Below are positions 42,469-51,649 of a stretch of 64,000 nt of DNA, in pieces. This DNA is from Lachnospiraceae bacterium (lineage in GTDB: Bacteria; Bacillota; Clostridia; Lachnospirales; Lachnospiraceae). Each line of letters begins with the position of its first letter. The stretch's first letter is position 1. The notes beneath the pieces are model-generated. The model was not told the origin of the DNA. It saw nothing but the letters and a program-made list of their open reading frames with translations, and searched no databases. The stretch is from contig CAAGMZ010000010.1 of the NCBI GenBank assembly GCA_900771195.1, positions 4,443 to 68,442 on the forward strand. The letters are read 5' to 3'. A program made the position numbers and the translations under genes.

Positions 42469-44715
42469 ATGAAATATCGGGAACAATATTTTGAAGACAG
42501 TGTTGTTGATGGGTTTTATGTGCCTTCAATGATGAAAAAGGCATGGGCAGCCCAGCTTGAAGTACTGAGCCATATTGACCGTGTGTGCAGGAAAAACGGC
42601 ATAAGGTGGTGGGCTGACTGCGGTACGCTGCTTGGAGCAGTCCGTCACGGAGGATATATTCCGTGGGATGATGATCTTGACATATGCATGTTCAGGGATG
42701 ACCTTCAGAAATTCCTTGAGAAAGCGCCGGCTGAGCTTCCGGACGGGTATGATGTCCAGAATGTAAGGACTCACAAGGATTATGACAACAGCATTATCAC
42801 AAGGGTTATAAACAAGACTACCGTATACATTGATGATAAGTATATGGAGGAATATCATGGTTTCCCGTTTGTGGCGGGAGTGGATATTTTTGTGCTTGAT
42901 TATGTGGCACCGGAGCCTGAGGATGAAAGAAAAAGACTTGAGATTACAAGGATAGTGTCGTCTGCCGCAGCAGGCATCAATGCCGAAAATCAGAATTCTC
43001 AGGAGGTTAAGGAGCTTCTTGCACGTATCGAAGACATGCTTAATGTGAAGTTTTCAAATGACAAACCGATTGACTGGCAGCTAAGGATACTCAAACAGGA
43101 CCTTTACTCCATGTATACGGGAAATCCGAAGTCCGGGTATGTGGCACTTATGTCATACTGGATGGACTGCGGAAATCATAAGTACCCCATAAGCTGCTTT
43201 TCCGAAACCGCTTATCTGCCGTTTGAAAACATGATGATGCCCGTTCCGGCCTGCTATAATCAGGTTCTTTCAATAGAGTACGGTAATTATATGAAAATCC
43301 GTCAGAGCGGCGGTGTGCATGGATATCCGTTTTATACGGGAATGAGAAAGCAGCTTTTTGAACTCCTTCAATATACCTCCCCCTATGATTATAAATGGGA
43401 TGAAACTGACACAGTCCGCACTGAAGGTTCGAATTACAGCGGCCTGCGGGGAATGCTGCGAAAATTTCTGGATGATAACGATGTGCTCATCGGGGATGCG
43501 GATGAAAAAACAATTGTAAAACTGCAGCAGATGGCCATAACCATAGGAACAGCACTTGAATCGACGGGAACCGGAAACCGGACAGTGTCGCTTTTAGAGG
43601 AATACTGCGAAGAACTGTACGGGATGTATATGGTACTTTCGGAGGGTGGGGACTGTTCTTTGGCGAAGCTCAGAATAGGACATATTCTTGATGATATTAA
43701 AGCTGAATACGATAATATCAGCCTGAAGCATGAAATAGTGTTTCTCGTATGGAAGTCATCTTCCTGGTATTCTATGATGAATTTTTACGAGGAAGCCGTA
43801 AGTGACCCCGGCAATGCCGTATATGTCATACCGGTTCCGTATTATTACAGAAAGGCAGACAAAACACCGGGGGCGATGAACTGCGAGGGCAGTATGCTGC
43901 CCGGATGCCCGGCTGTTACCGACAGCGATGAATATGATTTTGAACTGCGTCATCCTGACATAATATACACCGATTATCCGTATGATGACCGGAACGATTA
44001 TGTTACAACTGAGAAACGGCTGTACTCATCGGTTTTGAAAAACTGCTGTGACAGGCTTGTTTACATATCTCCGTTTGTTACCGGCGAAATTACGGATGAC
44101 AATGAGCGGGCTATATATAACATGCGCTATTATGTTACAATGCCGGCGGTGGTAAACGCCGACCGGGTGTACGTACAGTCGGAGCAGATTAAAAAAATGT
44201 ATGTCAAAGTGCTTTCCGGCTGGGCGGGAAATGATACAAAACATATCTGGGAGAAAAAAATAATGGTTGCCGGGATGAGTGCGGAAACGGGAACGCCGGA
44301 TGTGCCGGATGCATGGAAGAAGCTTGTTAAATGTGGCGTGGAACCGAAAAAACCGGTGGTGCTCTTTACCTTTAACATCAGTACTTTTATGGAAAACGGA
44401 ATGAAGGCGGTCGACAGGCTCAAAAAGGTTATTGATACATTTGAGCAGCGCAGAAATGATGTGACACTGTGGTGGCTTGATGACAGCAATATCCGGGAAA
44501 TAATGTCGGAAAGACATAAAGACATATGGGAAAAATACAGCCGGATTGTGGAAAAATACAGAGAAGCCGGTTTTGGTATTTTTGATGACAGCGGAGATTA
44601 CAAAAGGGCAGTGGGAGCATGCGATGCATATTACGGCTCTCCAGGGATGCCTGCCGCCAAAATGAAGCTTATGGGGAAGCCTGTGATGATTGCCGATGTT
44701 TTATGCGATTCTTGA
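42469..44715 (+). CDS. LicD-family protein with a C-terminal glycerophosphotransferase-like domain
   Basis: LicD-family proteins transfer phosphocholine or other phospho-groups onto surface glycans. From ATG 42469 (GGGAGG upstream) the protein has 748 residues. Residues about 25-280 hold the LicD nucleotidyltransferase fold: IRWWADCGTLLGAVRHGG followed by PWDDDLDICM with the metal-binding acidic residues. A middle region (about 300-420) is unassigned. The C-terminal half from about 420 (VFLVWKSSSWYSMMNFYEEA, and near the end DAYYGSPGMPAAKMKLMGKPVMI) resembles the GT-B fold of CDP-glycerol glycerophosphotransferases; that part is inferred. No signal peptide or membrane segment is seen. Confidence 0.75.
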   Translation: MKYREQYFEDSVVDGFYVPSMMKKAWAAQLEVLSHIDRVCRKNGIRWWADCGTLLGAVRHGGYIPWDDDLDICMFRDDLQKFLEKAPAELPDGYDVQNVRTHKDYDNSIITRVINKTTVYIDDKYMEEYHGFPFVAGVDIFVLDYVAPEPEDERKRLEITRIVSSAAAGINAENQNSQEVKELLARIEDMLNVKFSNDKPIDWQLRILKQDLYSMYTGNPKSGYVALMSYWMDCGNHKYPISCFSETAYLPFENMMMPVPACYNQVLSIEYGNYMKIRQSGGVHGYPFYTGMRKQLFELLQYTSPYDYKWDETDTVRTEGSNYSGLRGMLRKFLDDNDVLIGDADEKTIVKLQQMAITIGTALESTGTGNRTVSLLEEYCEELYGMYMVLSEGGDCSLAKLRIGHILDDIKAEYDNISLKHEIVFLVWKSSSWYSMMNFYEEAVSDPGNAVYVIPVPYYYRKADKTPGAMNCEGSMLPGCPAVTDSDEYDFELRHPDIIYTDYPYDDRNDYVTTEKRLYSSVLKNCCDRLVYISPFVTGEITDDNERAIYNMRYYVTMPAVVNADRVYVQSEQIKKMYVKVLSGWAGNDTKHIWEKKIMVAGMSAETGTPDVPDAWKKLVKCGVEPKKPVVLFTFNISTFMENGMKAVDRLKKVIDTFEQRRNDVTLWWLDDSNIREIMSERHKDIWEKYSRIVEKYREAGFGIFDDSGDYKRAVGACDAYYGSPGMPAAKMKLMGKPVMIADVLCDS

Positions 44716-44740
44716 CAAAAGCAGTGATTATGTATAAAAT
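44712..44740 (+). promoter_or_regulatory. Sigma-A-type promoter for leuS
   Basis: TTGACA (44712-44717, a perfect -35 box overlapping the LicD stop codon) and TAAAAT (44735-44740) are 17 bases apart. The start of leuS follows 38 bases later. The leader is too short for a T-box, so leuS seems not to be tRNA-controlled in the usual way here. Confidence 0.75.
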
Positions 44741-44778
44741 CAACCCTATGAACAGACATATTATTAACGGAGGCAGAT

Positions 44779-47208
44779 ATGGCCAATACAACAACATACA
44801 ATCCCAAATCAATTGAGCCCAAGTGGCAGAAATACTGGGAGGAACACGAAACCTTTAAAACAGACGTATGGGATTTTTCCAAACCCAAATATTACGTTCT
44901 TGATATGTTTCCTTACCCTTCGGGAGTAGGGCTTCATGCCGGCCATCCGGAAGGATATACGGCTACGGATATCGTTTCGAGAATGAAAAGGATGCAGGGC
45001 TACAACGTTCTTCATCCCATGGGATATGATTCCTTCGGACTTCCTGCGGAGCAGTACGCAGTCAAGACCGGAAATAATCCCAACGGTTTTACCCAGAAGA
45101 ATATCGAGAATTTTACAAAACAGCTTAAGGAGCTGGGCTTTGACTACGACTGGGATAAGCTGATAGCTACCAGTGACCCTGAGTTCTATAAATGGACACA
45201 GTGGATTTTTAAGCAGCTTTATCTCGACGGATATGCAAAATATATTGATATGCCGGTCAACTGGTGCGAAGAACTGGGAACAGTGCTTTCCAATGACGAG
45301 GTGATTGACGGTAAGTCAGAGAGAGGCGGTTACCCTGTTGTCCGCAAGAATATGAAGCAGTGGGTAATTGACCAGCCTGCTTTTGCTGATAAGCTCCTTG
45401 AGGGGCTGGATGAAATCGACTGGCCCGAATCGACCAAGGAAATGCAGAGACACTGGATTGGAAAGTCAGAAGGCGTGGAGGTCGATTTCAAGATAAAAGA
45501 CGGCGGACAGTTCTCAATATTTACCACATGTATCGAGACTATTTACGGTATTACTTTCATGGTACTTGCACCGGATGGACAGATTGTAAAAGAGCTTATG
45601 CCGAGAATCCGCAATAAGGCTGAGGTTCAGGCATACATCGACGAGACCGTCAAGAAAAATGACATGGACAGGACGGAGCTTAACAAGACCAAGTCAGGCT
45701 GCGTGTTGGAGGGAATATATGCCATCAATCCCGTTAACGGCAAGGAGGTTCCGGTATATATCGGTGATTTTGTACTTGCAAGCTATGGAACAGGTGCGGT
45801 TATGGCGGTTCCCGCACATGACCAGAGAGACTTTGAATATGCACAGGTTCACAATATACCGGTTATACAGGTAATTGACGGCGCTGACATAAGCGAAAAG
45901 GCCTTCGAAAAGTACGACTATCTCGGCAAGGGCTGCAGGCTTATCAATTCAGAAGAATTTACGGGCCTTACGGTTGAGGAGGCAAAGCAGGCAATCACTG
46001 ATAAGCTGGTTGGCATGGGAGTCGGAAGAAAGAAAGCCAACTATCATTTCCGCGAGTGGATTTTTGCCAGACAGAGATACTGGGGTGAGCCGGTTCCGGT
46101 AGTTCATCTTGAAGATGGTACAATAAGGGTTCTTGATGACGATGAGCTTCCGCTTATTCTGCCTGAACTTGAGGATTATAAGGGCAAAAACGGCCAGGCA
46201 CCTCTCGAAAATGCAACTGAATGGAAACAGTATGAGCATGACGGTGTGAAGGGTAAGAGAGAGACATCCACGATGCCCGGAAGCGCAGGGTCAAGCTGGT
46301 ATTACATGAGATATATCGATCCCCATAATGACAAGGAGCTGGCAGACCCTGAGCTTCTTAAACACTGGCTGCCCGTTGACCTCTATATAGGCGGACCTGA
46401 GCATGCGGTAGGTCACCTCATGTATTCGAGGATATGGAACAGGTATCTTTATGACAAGGGAATTTCACCTGTTAAGGAGCCTTTCAAAAAGCTTGTACAC
46501 CAGGGTATGATACTTGGCTCCAACGGAATCAAGATGGGCAAGAGATTCCCTGAGTATGTAATCAATCCCAGTGATATCGTGAGAGATTACGGCGCCGATA
46601 CATTAAGGCTTTACGAGATGTTTATGGGACCTCTTGAGGCATCAAAGCCATGGAGCCAGCAGGGAGTTGAAGGAGCCAGAAGGTTTATAGTGAAGGTGTG
46701 GAATTTCTTCACCAATCCCGAGAATATCACTGACGGAGACACTGAAGCTCTCAAAAAGATTTATAATCAGACTGTCAAGAAGGTTACCGAGGATTTTGAA
46801 TCGCTGGGATTCAATACCGCAATAAGCCAGATGATGATTTTCATGAATGCCGTTACCAAGGAAGGCAAATGCCCGAGAGAGTATGCAGAAGGCTTTGTAA
46901 AGATGTTTTCATGCGTATGCCCCCACGCGGGAGAAGAAATCTGGAGCATATTCGGACATGATGACACGATTGCTTTTGAAAAATGGCCGGAATACGATGC
47001 CGAAGCGGTAAAGGATAATACCGTTGAAATCGGTGTTCAGGTCAACGGTAAGGTGAAGGGAACCGTCGAGATGGAAGTCGGAGAGGACGGAGAGGCTGTC
47101 AAGGCCAGAGCGCTCAAGGTTCCTTCGGTTGCAAAGGCAATAGAAGGAAAGACGGTTGTCAAGGAAATATATGTTCCCGGAAAAATCGTTAATATTGTTG
47201 TAAAGTAA
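44779..47208 (+). CDS. leuS: Leucyl-tRNA synthetase
   Basis: LeuRS charges tRNA-Leu. The 809-residue protein has the class I HIGH-type motif HAGH (53-56) and the CP1 editing domain with GTGAVMAVPAHDQRDFEYA near 338-356. A KMSKS-type loop reads KMGKR at 585-589, and a C-terminal anticodon-binding domain ends in the small VNGKVKGTVEMEV module. The Gly replacing the first Ser of KMSKS is a variation worth noting, though the flanking lysines remain. CGGAGG precedes ATG 44779. Confidence 0.97.
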   Translation: MANTTTYNPKSIEPKWQKYWEEHETFKTDVWDFSKPKYYVLDMFPYPSGVGLHAGHPEGYTATDIVSRMKRMQGYNVLHPMGYDSFGLPAEQYAVKTGNNPNGFTQKNIENFTKQLKELGFDYDWDKLIATSDPEFYKWTQWIFKQLYLDGYAKYIDMPVNWCEELGTVLSNDEVIDGKSERGGYPVVRKNMKQWVIDQPAFADKLLEGLDEIDWPESTKEMQRHWIGKSEGVEVDFKIKDGGQFSIFTTCIETIYGITFMVLAPDGQIVKELMPRIRNKAEVQAYIDETVKKNDMDRTELNKTKSGCVLEGIYAINPVNGKEVPVYIGDFVLASYGTGAVMAVPAHDQRDFEYAQVHNIPVIQVIDGADISEKAFEKYDYLGKGCRLINSEEFTGLTVEEAKQAITDKLVGMGVGRKKANYHFREWIFARQRYWGEPVPVVHLEDGTIRVLDDDELPLILPELEDYKGKNGQAPLENATEWKQYEHDGVKGKRETSTMPGSAGSSWYYMRYIDPHNDKELADPELLKHWLPVDLYIGGPEHAVGHLMYSRIWNRYLYDKGISPVKEPFKKLVHQGMILGSNGIKMGKRFPEYVINPSDIVRDYGADTLRLYEMFMGPLEASKPWSQQGVEGARRFIVKVWNFFTNPENITDGDTEALKKIYNQTVKKVTEDFESLGFNTAISQMMIFMNAVTKEGKCPREYAEGFVKMFSCVCPHAGEEIWSIFGHDDTIAFEKWPEYDAEAVKDNTVEIGVQVNGKVKGTVEMEVGEDGEAVKARALKVPSVAKAIEGKTVVKEIYVPGKIVNIVVK

Positions 47209-47215
47209 AAACAGA

Positions 47216-47283
47216 GGCTGTAAAATGATTATCTGAGTCCGGGCGCTTTAAGACCCGACTCAGATAATTGTTTTTACAGCCCC
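47216..47283. terminator. Long inverted repeat, bidirectional terminator between leuS and the minus-strand gene
   Basis: The two arms (47216-47243 and 47254-47283) can pair over about 25 base pairs: GGCTGTAAAA at the base, then ATTATCTGAGTC in the middle and GGG at the tip. A 2-versus-3-base internal loop and one bulged C interrupt it. The outer arms provide A and T runs for both directions. The right arm contains the last codons and stop of the minus-strand gene 47274-47516. Confidence 0.75.
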
Positions 47284-47516
47284 ATTTTCATTATGGTTTC
47301 TATTTTGCCCAGCTCTTCCGGCGCCATTTCCTTTTTCATTGACTCGAATATTGAATCGATGTCTTTTTTGTCAAAAGAAATATGTTCTTCCCTGGCTTTG
47401 TTGGAAAAAGCCAGTAAAAGCGGCAAAAGCTCGTCATTTTTTTTGCCCTGTGACAGCTTTACAAATTCTCTGAGCAGATGTGATTTTCTCTCGTCAATCT
47501 TGCTAAAATCAGCCAT
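47274..47516 (-). CDS. Small hypothetical protein (80 residues)
   Basis: The product is a small, charged, probably helical cytosolic protein with no signal or membrane segment. It contains LLREFVKLSQGKKNDELLPL and a C-terminal EELGKIETIMKMGL. GGAGG lies 5 bases before ATG 47516; a GTG at 47528 is in frame but poorly placed. It is followed by the long inverted repeat and preceded, 28 bases away, by another small gene on the same strand, likely an operon. The amphipathic pattern and size are like small adaptor-type proteins, but no family is recognised. Confidence 0.7.
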   Translation of the reverse strand: MADFSKIDERKSHLLREFVKLSQGKKNDELLPLLLAFSNKAREEHISFDKKDIDSIFESMKKEMAPEELGKIETIMKMGL

Positions 47517-47544
47517 AGATACCTCCACAACAAATCAAATTCAT

Positions 47545-47982
47545 TTAGAAATCAAGCATTTTTTTGTATTCCTCGTATTTTTTCTGCTGGTCTGAGTTAA
47601 GAAAATTTCTGATTACATCCGAGCCGGCAGAGCTGCCGTTTTCTTTTGCGGAGTTCATTGCACTGTACACCTTGAACATGTCATTGAAATTTCCCAACTG
47701 TGATATCATGTCCAGAATTTCTGCGTCCTTTTTGGGACAATAGCTTTTTATATCCCTGATTATATGCTCGACATCGTGTTTTTCCCGGCATAATGGTGAC
47801 GGACATGGCATATTTTTGAAGAAATCGATTGTCTGCATAAGCTCGGCGAGCCTGACAAAAACAGCAATTATGTACTGTTGTTTGGTATCGGTATAGGGAA
47901 TGTAGGCTTTCAGCATCTGAAGGTATGAATCACATGTGGCTACATCAAATTCCGTCAGACAGAGCTTTTGCTGCTTTTCCAT
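47545..47982 (-). CDS. Hypothetical protein (145 residues), operon partner of the 80-residue gene
   Basis: The protein has no signal peptide or membrane segment. It is mostly helical in composition, with a Cys-containing stretch NMPCPSPLCREKHDVEHI and KSYCPKKDAEILDMI near the middle; these could be a metal site (Cys, Cys, His, His, Cys) but this is speculative. The C-terminus, NSDQQKKYEEYKKML, resembles a short helical tail. AAGGGG precedes the start at 47982. It is probably co-transcribed with the downstream small gene. No function is assigned. Confidence 0.7.
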   Translation of the reverse strand: MEKQQKLCLTEFDVATCDSYLQMLKAYIPYTDTKQQYIIAVFVRLAELMQTIDFFKNMPCPSPLCREKHDVEHIIRDIKSYCPKKDAEILDMISQLGNFNDMFKVYSAMNSAKENGSSAGSDVIRNFLNSDQQKKYEEYKKMLDF

Positions 47983-48032
47983 ACTGCGGGCCCCTTTTCT
48001 TTTTTATAAGTATATGCAGGGAGTTGACAATA

Positions 48033-48078
48033 ATGCATATGCGCCTTCCCGGGGATTACCCGGAAAGGCGATATGCAT
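48033..48078 (-). terminator. Hairpin downstream of the high-cysteine gene
   Basis: A stem of about 20 base pairs is formed by 48033-48053 and 48058-48078, with the outer ATGCATAT / ATATGCAT and inner GCCTT-CCGGG / CCCGG-AAGGC segments and a short mismatch. The minus-strand gene 48084-48320 stops 5 bases before it. The T run after the hairpin is weak, so termination is likely but not certain. Confidence 0.55.
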
Positions 48079-48083
48079 CCTGA

Positions 48084-48320
48084 TTAGTTGATAAGTGCGA
48101 TAAGGATGATTATCCAGATCCAGTTGCATCCGCAATCACAGTCGTGATGGCATCCGCAGTCTCCTTCGCCTCTTCCGAAGAGAGAACCTCCGAAGAGTCC
48201 CCCTTCTCCGCCGCATACACATGAGAGGATAAGGATCCAGATAAGAATGCTGCAGCTGCAGTTTCCTGATCTGCCCATTCCTGATTCACATCCACATCCT
48301 GTTGCTGCTAAATCACTCAT
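48084..48320 (-). CDS. Small high-cysteine membrane-associated protein (HCB protein 13-like)
   Basis: The 78-residue protein contains ten cysteines, in clusters GCGCESG, CSCS, CVCGG, DCGCHHDCDCGC, separated by two short hydrophobic Trp/Ile/Leu stretches (ILIWILILS and WIWIIILIALI). Such proteins are found across Lachnospiraceae and are often annotated as 'chorion class high-cysteine HCB protein 13'; no function is established. GGAGG precedes the start at 48320. The Cys/His pattern would suit metal binding or disulfide formation. Confidence 0.8.
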   Translation of the reverse strand: MSDLAATGCGCESGMGRSGNCSCSILIWILILSCVCGGEGGLFGGSLFGRGEGDCGCHHDCDCGCNWIWIIILIALIN

Positions 48321-48396
48321 ATTTTATTTCCTCCTGGAAATATGTTTTACAATATAGTCATATGCGGCTCTGCTTGTCATGGTGATGGATTTTGTG

Positions 48397-48424
48397 TTGA
48401 TTTTTGAATATTCTGTGTTATACT
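48397..48424 (+). promoter_or_regulatory. Sigma-A-type promoter for icd
   Basis: TTGATT (48397-48402) and TATACT (48419-48424) are 16 bases apart, about 35 bases before the icd start. It lies in the divergent region between the high-cysteine gene and icd. Confidence 0.5.
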
Positions 48425-48459
48425 TACATTAAAATTTTTACATCAGGGAGGTTTGGCAC

Positions 48460-49668
48460 ATGGATAAAATTAAAATGAAGACACCGCTTGTGGAGATGGA
48501 CGGAGATGAGATGACCAGAGTGCTCTGGCAGGCTATAAAAGACGAGCTTCTTGCTCCTTTTGTAGACCTTAAGACAGAGTATTACGATCTTGGGCTTGTT
48601 CACAGAAATGAGACAGATGATCAGGTGACAGTCGACTCTGCCAATGCAACAATCAAGTATGGCGTTGCTGTCAAATGTGCGACGATTACACCCAATGCCG
48701 CAAGGATGACGGAATATGATCTTAAAGAGATGTGGAAAAGCCCCAACGGAACAATAAGGGCAATCCTTGATGGAACGGTATTTCGTGAACCGATTATCGT
48801 TAAGGGCATAGAGCCGTTAGTAAAGAACTGGAAGAAGCCGATTATCATTGCAAGGCATGCATACGGTGATGTGTATAAGAATGTGGAGATAAAGGTTCCG
48901 GGAGCCGGTAAGGCTGAGCTTGTATTCACAGGCGAGGACGGAACTGAGGTTCGTGAGACGGTTCATGAATTTAAGGGGCCGGGAGTCGTTCAGGGACAGC
49001 ATAATCTGGATAAGTCCATTGCGAGCTTTGCGAGAAGCTGTTTCAATTATGCTCTTGATAAGAAGGAAGATTTGTGGTTTGCTACGAAGGATACCATATC
49101 CAAGAAATATGACCATAATTTCAAGGATATTTTCCAGGATATATATGACTCTGAGTATGCGGATAAATTCAAATCAGAGGGCATAGAATATTTCTATACG
49201 CTTATTGATGATGCGGTAGCAAGGGTAATGAAGTCGGAAGGCGGATATATCTGGGCCTGCAAGAACTATGACGGAGATGTCATGAGCGACATGGTGGCAA
49301 CGGCATTCGGCTCTCTTGCAATGATGACATCTGTGCTCGTATCACCTGACGGAGTTTATGAGTACGAAGCTGCTCACGGAACTGTCCAGAGACATTATTA
49401 CAAGCATCTGAAGGGCGAGGAGACATCGACCAATTCAGTGGCTACTATTTTTGCATGGACAGGGGCACTCAGAAAGAGAGGAGAGCTTGACAAAACTCCT
49501 GATCTCTGTGACTTTGCCGACAAGCTGGAAAAGGCATGCATTGACACGATTGAGGGCGGAGAGATGACCAGGGATCTTGCGCTTATCACTACGATTCCCA
49601 ATCCGACGGTACTCAACAGTTTTGACTTTATAAAGGCAATCAGGAAAAAGCTTGAGGCATCGCTTTAA
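48460..49668 (+). CDS. icd: NADP-dependent isocitrate dehydrogenase (dimeric, eukaryote-like subfamily)
   Basis: The enzyme oxidatively decarboxylates isocitrate to 2-oxoglutarate. The 402-residue protein follows the subfamily II IDH form shared with mitochondrial enzymes: VEMDGDEMTRVLW near the start, NATIKYGVAVKCATITP, KSPNGTIRAILDGTVFREPI (isocitrate-binding Ser/Asn/Arg), NYDGDVMSDMVATAFGSL (metal Asp) and AAHGTVQRHY. GGGAGG precedes ATG 48460. No citrate synthase or aconitase gene is nearby. Confidence 0.96.
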   Translation: MDKIKMKTPLVEMDGDEMTRVLWQAIKDELLAPFVDLKTEYYDLGLVHRNETDDQVTVDSANATIKYGVAVKCATITPNAARMTEYDLKEMWKSPNGTIRAILDGTVFREPIIVKGIEPLVKNWKKPIIIARHAYGDVYKNVEIKVPGAGKAELVFTGEDGTEVRETVHEFKGPGVVQGQHNLDKSIASFARSCFNYALDKKEDLWFATKDTISKKYDHNFKDIFQDIYDSEYADKFKSEGIEYFYTLIDDAVARVMKSEGGYIWACKNYDGDVMSDMVATAFGSLAMMTSVLVSPDGVYEYEAAHGTVQRHYYKHLKGEETSTNSVATIFAWTGALRKRGELDKTPDLCDFADKLEKACIDTIEGGEMTRDLALITTIPNPTVLNSFDFIKAIRKKLEASL

Positions 49669-49685
49669 TCCTGTGGGAAATATTT

Positions 49686-51569
49686 ATGGCACGAAATAAA
49701 AATGACCAAAAACGCAGGTCAGGAAATAATGTTTTTTCTGATGCCATACAGCTTTTCAGAAAGTGCGGGGTGAACCTCGCACTTTTTGAGATGCTTTATA
49801 AGCTGGGGACAATTGTAGTGTTGTACCCGCTTTTTGTACTTGGCGTAAATCTTACTCTGAAAATTTCCGGACACAGTTATCTCACCAATAATTATTTTTT
49901 TGAATATATCAGAAACCCGGGTACAATAGCTTTTTTGCTGATAATGATTGTGCTCCTGGCATTTTATGTGACTTATGAAGTGTCATGCCTTTCAGTGTGC
50001 TTTGACGCAGCATATCACGGGAATCCTATATCTGTGCTGAAAATTTTTTCATCAGGCGCACGGCTTATGCGCCGTACAATGAAAAAAAAGAAGGCGGCAG
50101 CTGTGGTCAACATAACTGTTATTTCCGTGTGCCTGAATCTTACGCTCCTGGGATTTGTGCTGTCCGACATTACCATACCGGATGCGGCAAAGAAGGTTAT
50201 ACGTGAGAACAGGACAGCACTGACGATAATCGGAGCCGTGATATTTATTCTTTTCATATATTCAATAATTCACATGTTTGCAATCAATTATATGACCTAC
50301 GACGGCACCAACATAACCGATTCACTGAGAAGAAGCCGCAGGATGATTAAGGACAGACTTTTCAGGACGCTTCTTACCATGGTATGCTGGAATGTTGTAA
50401 TAATGGCGGCGATATTTGTGATATATATGGTTGTCCTTCTGATAGTCTGCGGCGGGGTTACAATCCTCGACATGGCTGACATAGGAATGGCTGTTTATCT
50501 GTCTGTGTTCAGGGTGTTTATCACGATTATCAAAATTGTCCTTACGGTTGTTGCCATTCCGGTCACATACGGTGTAATCACAAGTCTTTTTTACAGATAC
50601 AGATGTGATTCGGGCAATGAGCTGAATATGGGTGAGATTACCGAAGGAATTATTCAAAAAAAACATCGGCGGAAAAAAACAAAAACCCACGGAAACATAT
50701 TTTACCAGATGGTTGCCCTGGCAGTGTCCCTTGTGTTTCTTGCCGTTGATGTGTTATATCTCGTCGATGCGTTTGACAACAGTCCGTTTGACAGAGTGGA
50801 ATTGCTCCATGAGACGAAGGTTATGGCACACAGGGGCAGTTCATACAATGCCCCGGAAAATACAATGGCTGCTTTTGAGAATGCGGTAGCAGCCACTGCC
50901 GATTACATTGAACTTGATGTGCATGAGACCAGGGATGGCGTCATAGTTGTAATACACGACTCAAATCTCAAACGCACTACGGGATTTAACGGGAATGTAT
51001 GGGATTACGACTATGACCGGATAAGACAGTTAGATGCGGGAAGCTGGTTTGACAGCGAATTTTCGGACTGCTATATTCCGACCCTTGATGAGGTTATGGA
51101 ATACACAAGGGGAAAAATCAAGCTCAATATTGAGATTAAGCTCAGCAAAAAAGAACCTGACCTTGTATCCGGTGTTGCAGAGCTGATAGAAAAGCATCAT
51201 TACGAGAATGACTGCTGTGTTACATCGATGAATTATGATGCGCTGTGCCAGATAAAAGCAATCAATCCGGAAATTGAGACCGGATATGTCCTTACGGTGG
51301 CATACGGAGAGTATTATAAGCTTGACAATGTGGATGTAATAAGCATTGACTCCTCATATGTGAATAAGAGCACCGTAGATACGATACACAACTATGGGAA
51401 AAAGGTATTTGCCTGGACGGTTAACAGCGATTCGAAAGCCAGAAAGCTTGCAGCCATCGGAGTTGACGCAATCATAACGGACAATCCCGCCATGGGCAGG
51501 GAGGCTGTCTATGCACACTATTCCAACCGGCTTATTACAAATGTTCTGAGCTATGTGTTCAAGCGGTAA
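49686..51569 (+). CDS. Membrane-anchored glycerophosphodiester phosphodiesterase
   Basis: The enzyme hydrolyses glycerophosphodiesters to glycerol-3-phosphate and an alcohol. The 627-residue protein has an N-terminal membrane region of about seven segments (roughly 25-360), like the DUF-type membrane domain that often precedes GDPD in Firmicutes. The GDPD domain then runs from about 378 to 600. Catalytic residues are seen as H382-R383 (MAHRGSSYNAPENT), ELDVHET (metal Glu/Asp) and VIHDSNLKRTT with the second His; a later KLNIEIK is the lysine-glutamate motif. It could act on lipoteichoic-acid-type or phospholipid products; the preceding LicD gene is 5 kb away. Confidence 0.9.
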   Translation: MARNKNDQKRRSGNNVFSDAIQLFRKCGVNLALFEMLYKLGTIVVLYPLFVLGVNLTLKISGHSYLTNNYFFEYIRNPGTIAFLLIMIVLLAFYVTYEVSCLSVCFDAAYHGNPISVLKIFSSGARLMRRTMKKKKAAAVVNITVISVCLNLTLLGFVLSDITIPDAAKKVIRENRTALTIIGAVIFILFIYSIIHMFAINYMTYDGTNITDSLRRSRRMIKDRLFRTLLTMVCWNVVIMAAIFVIYMVVLLIVCGGVTILDMADIGMAVYLSVFRVFITIIKIVLTVVAIPVTYGVITSLFYRYRCDSGNELNMGEITEGIIQKKHRRKKTKTHGNIFYQMVALAVSLVFLAVDVLYLVDAFDNSPFDRVELLHETKVMAHRGSSYNAPENTMAAFENAVAATADYIELDVHETRDGVIVVIHDSNLKRTTGFNGNVWDYDYDRIRQLDAGSWFDSEFSDCYIPTLDEVMEYTRGKIKLNIEIKLSKKEPDLVSGVAELIEKHHYENDCCVTSMNYDALCQIKAINPEIETGYVLTVAYGEYYKLDNVDVISIDSSYVNKSTVDTIHNYGKKVFAWTVNSDSKARKLAAIGVDAIITDNPAMGREAVYAHYSNRLITNVLSYVFKR

Positions 51570-51573
51570 TTTT

Positions 51574-51602
51574 TTGACTTTTAGAGCTGTTTGTGCTAAA
51601 AT
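51574..51602 (+). promoter_or_regulatory. Sigma-A-type promoter for arcC
   Basis: TTGACT (51574-51579) and TAAAAT (51597-51602) are 17 bases apart; an overlapping TATAAT-like sequence follows immediately. It lies 48 bases before arcC and just after the GDPD stop. Confidence 0.65.
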
Positions 51603-51649
51603 ATAATAAAATTTTGATTCGAAAATAATACATGAAATGAGGTATATTA

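Noticed and set aside
44716..44778. T-box leader before leuS
   Set aside because: The gap of 63 bases holds only a promoter and a ribosome-binding site; it is too short for a T-box structure.
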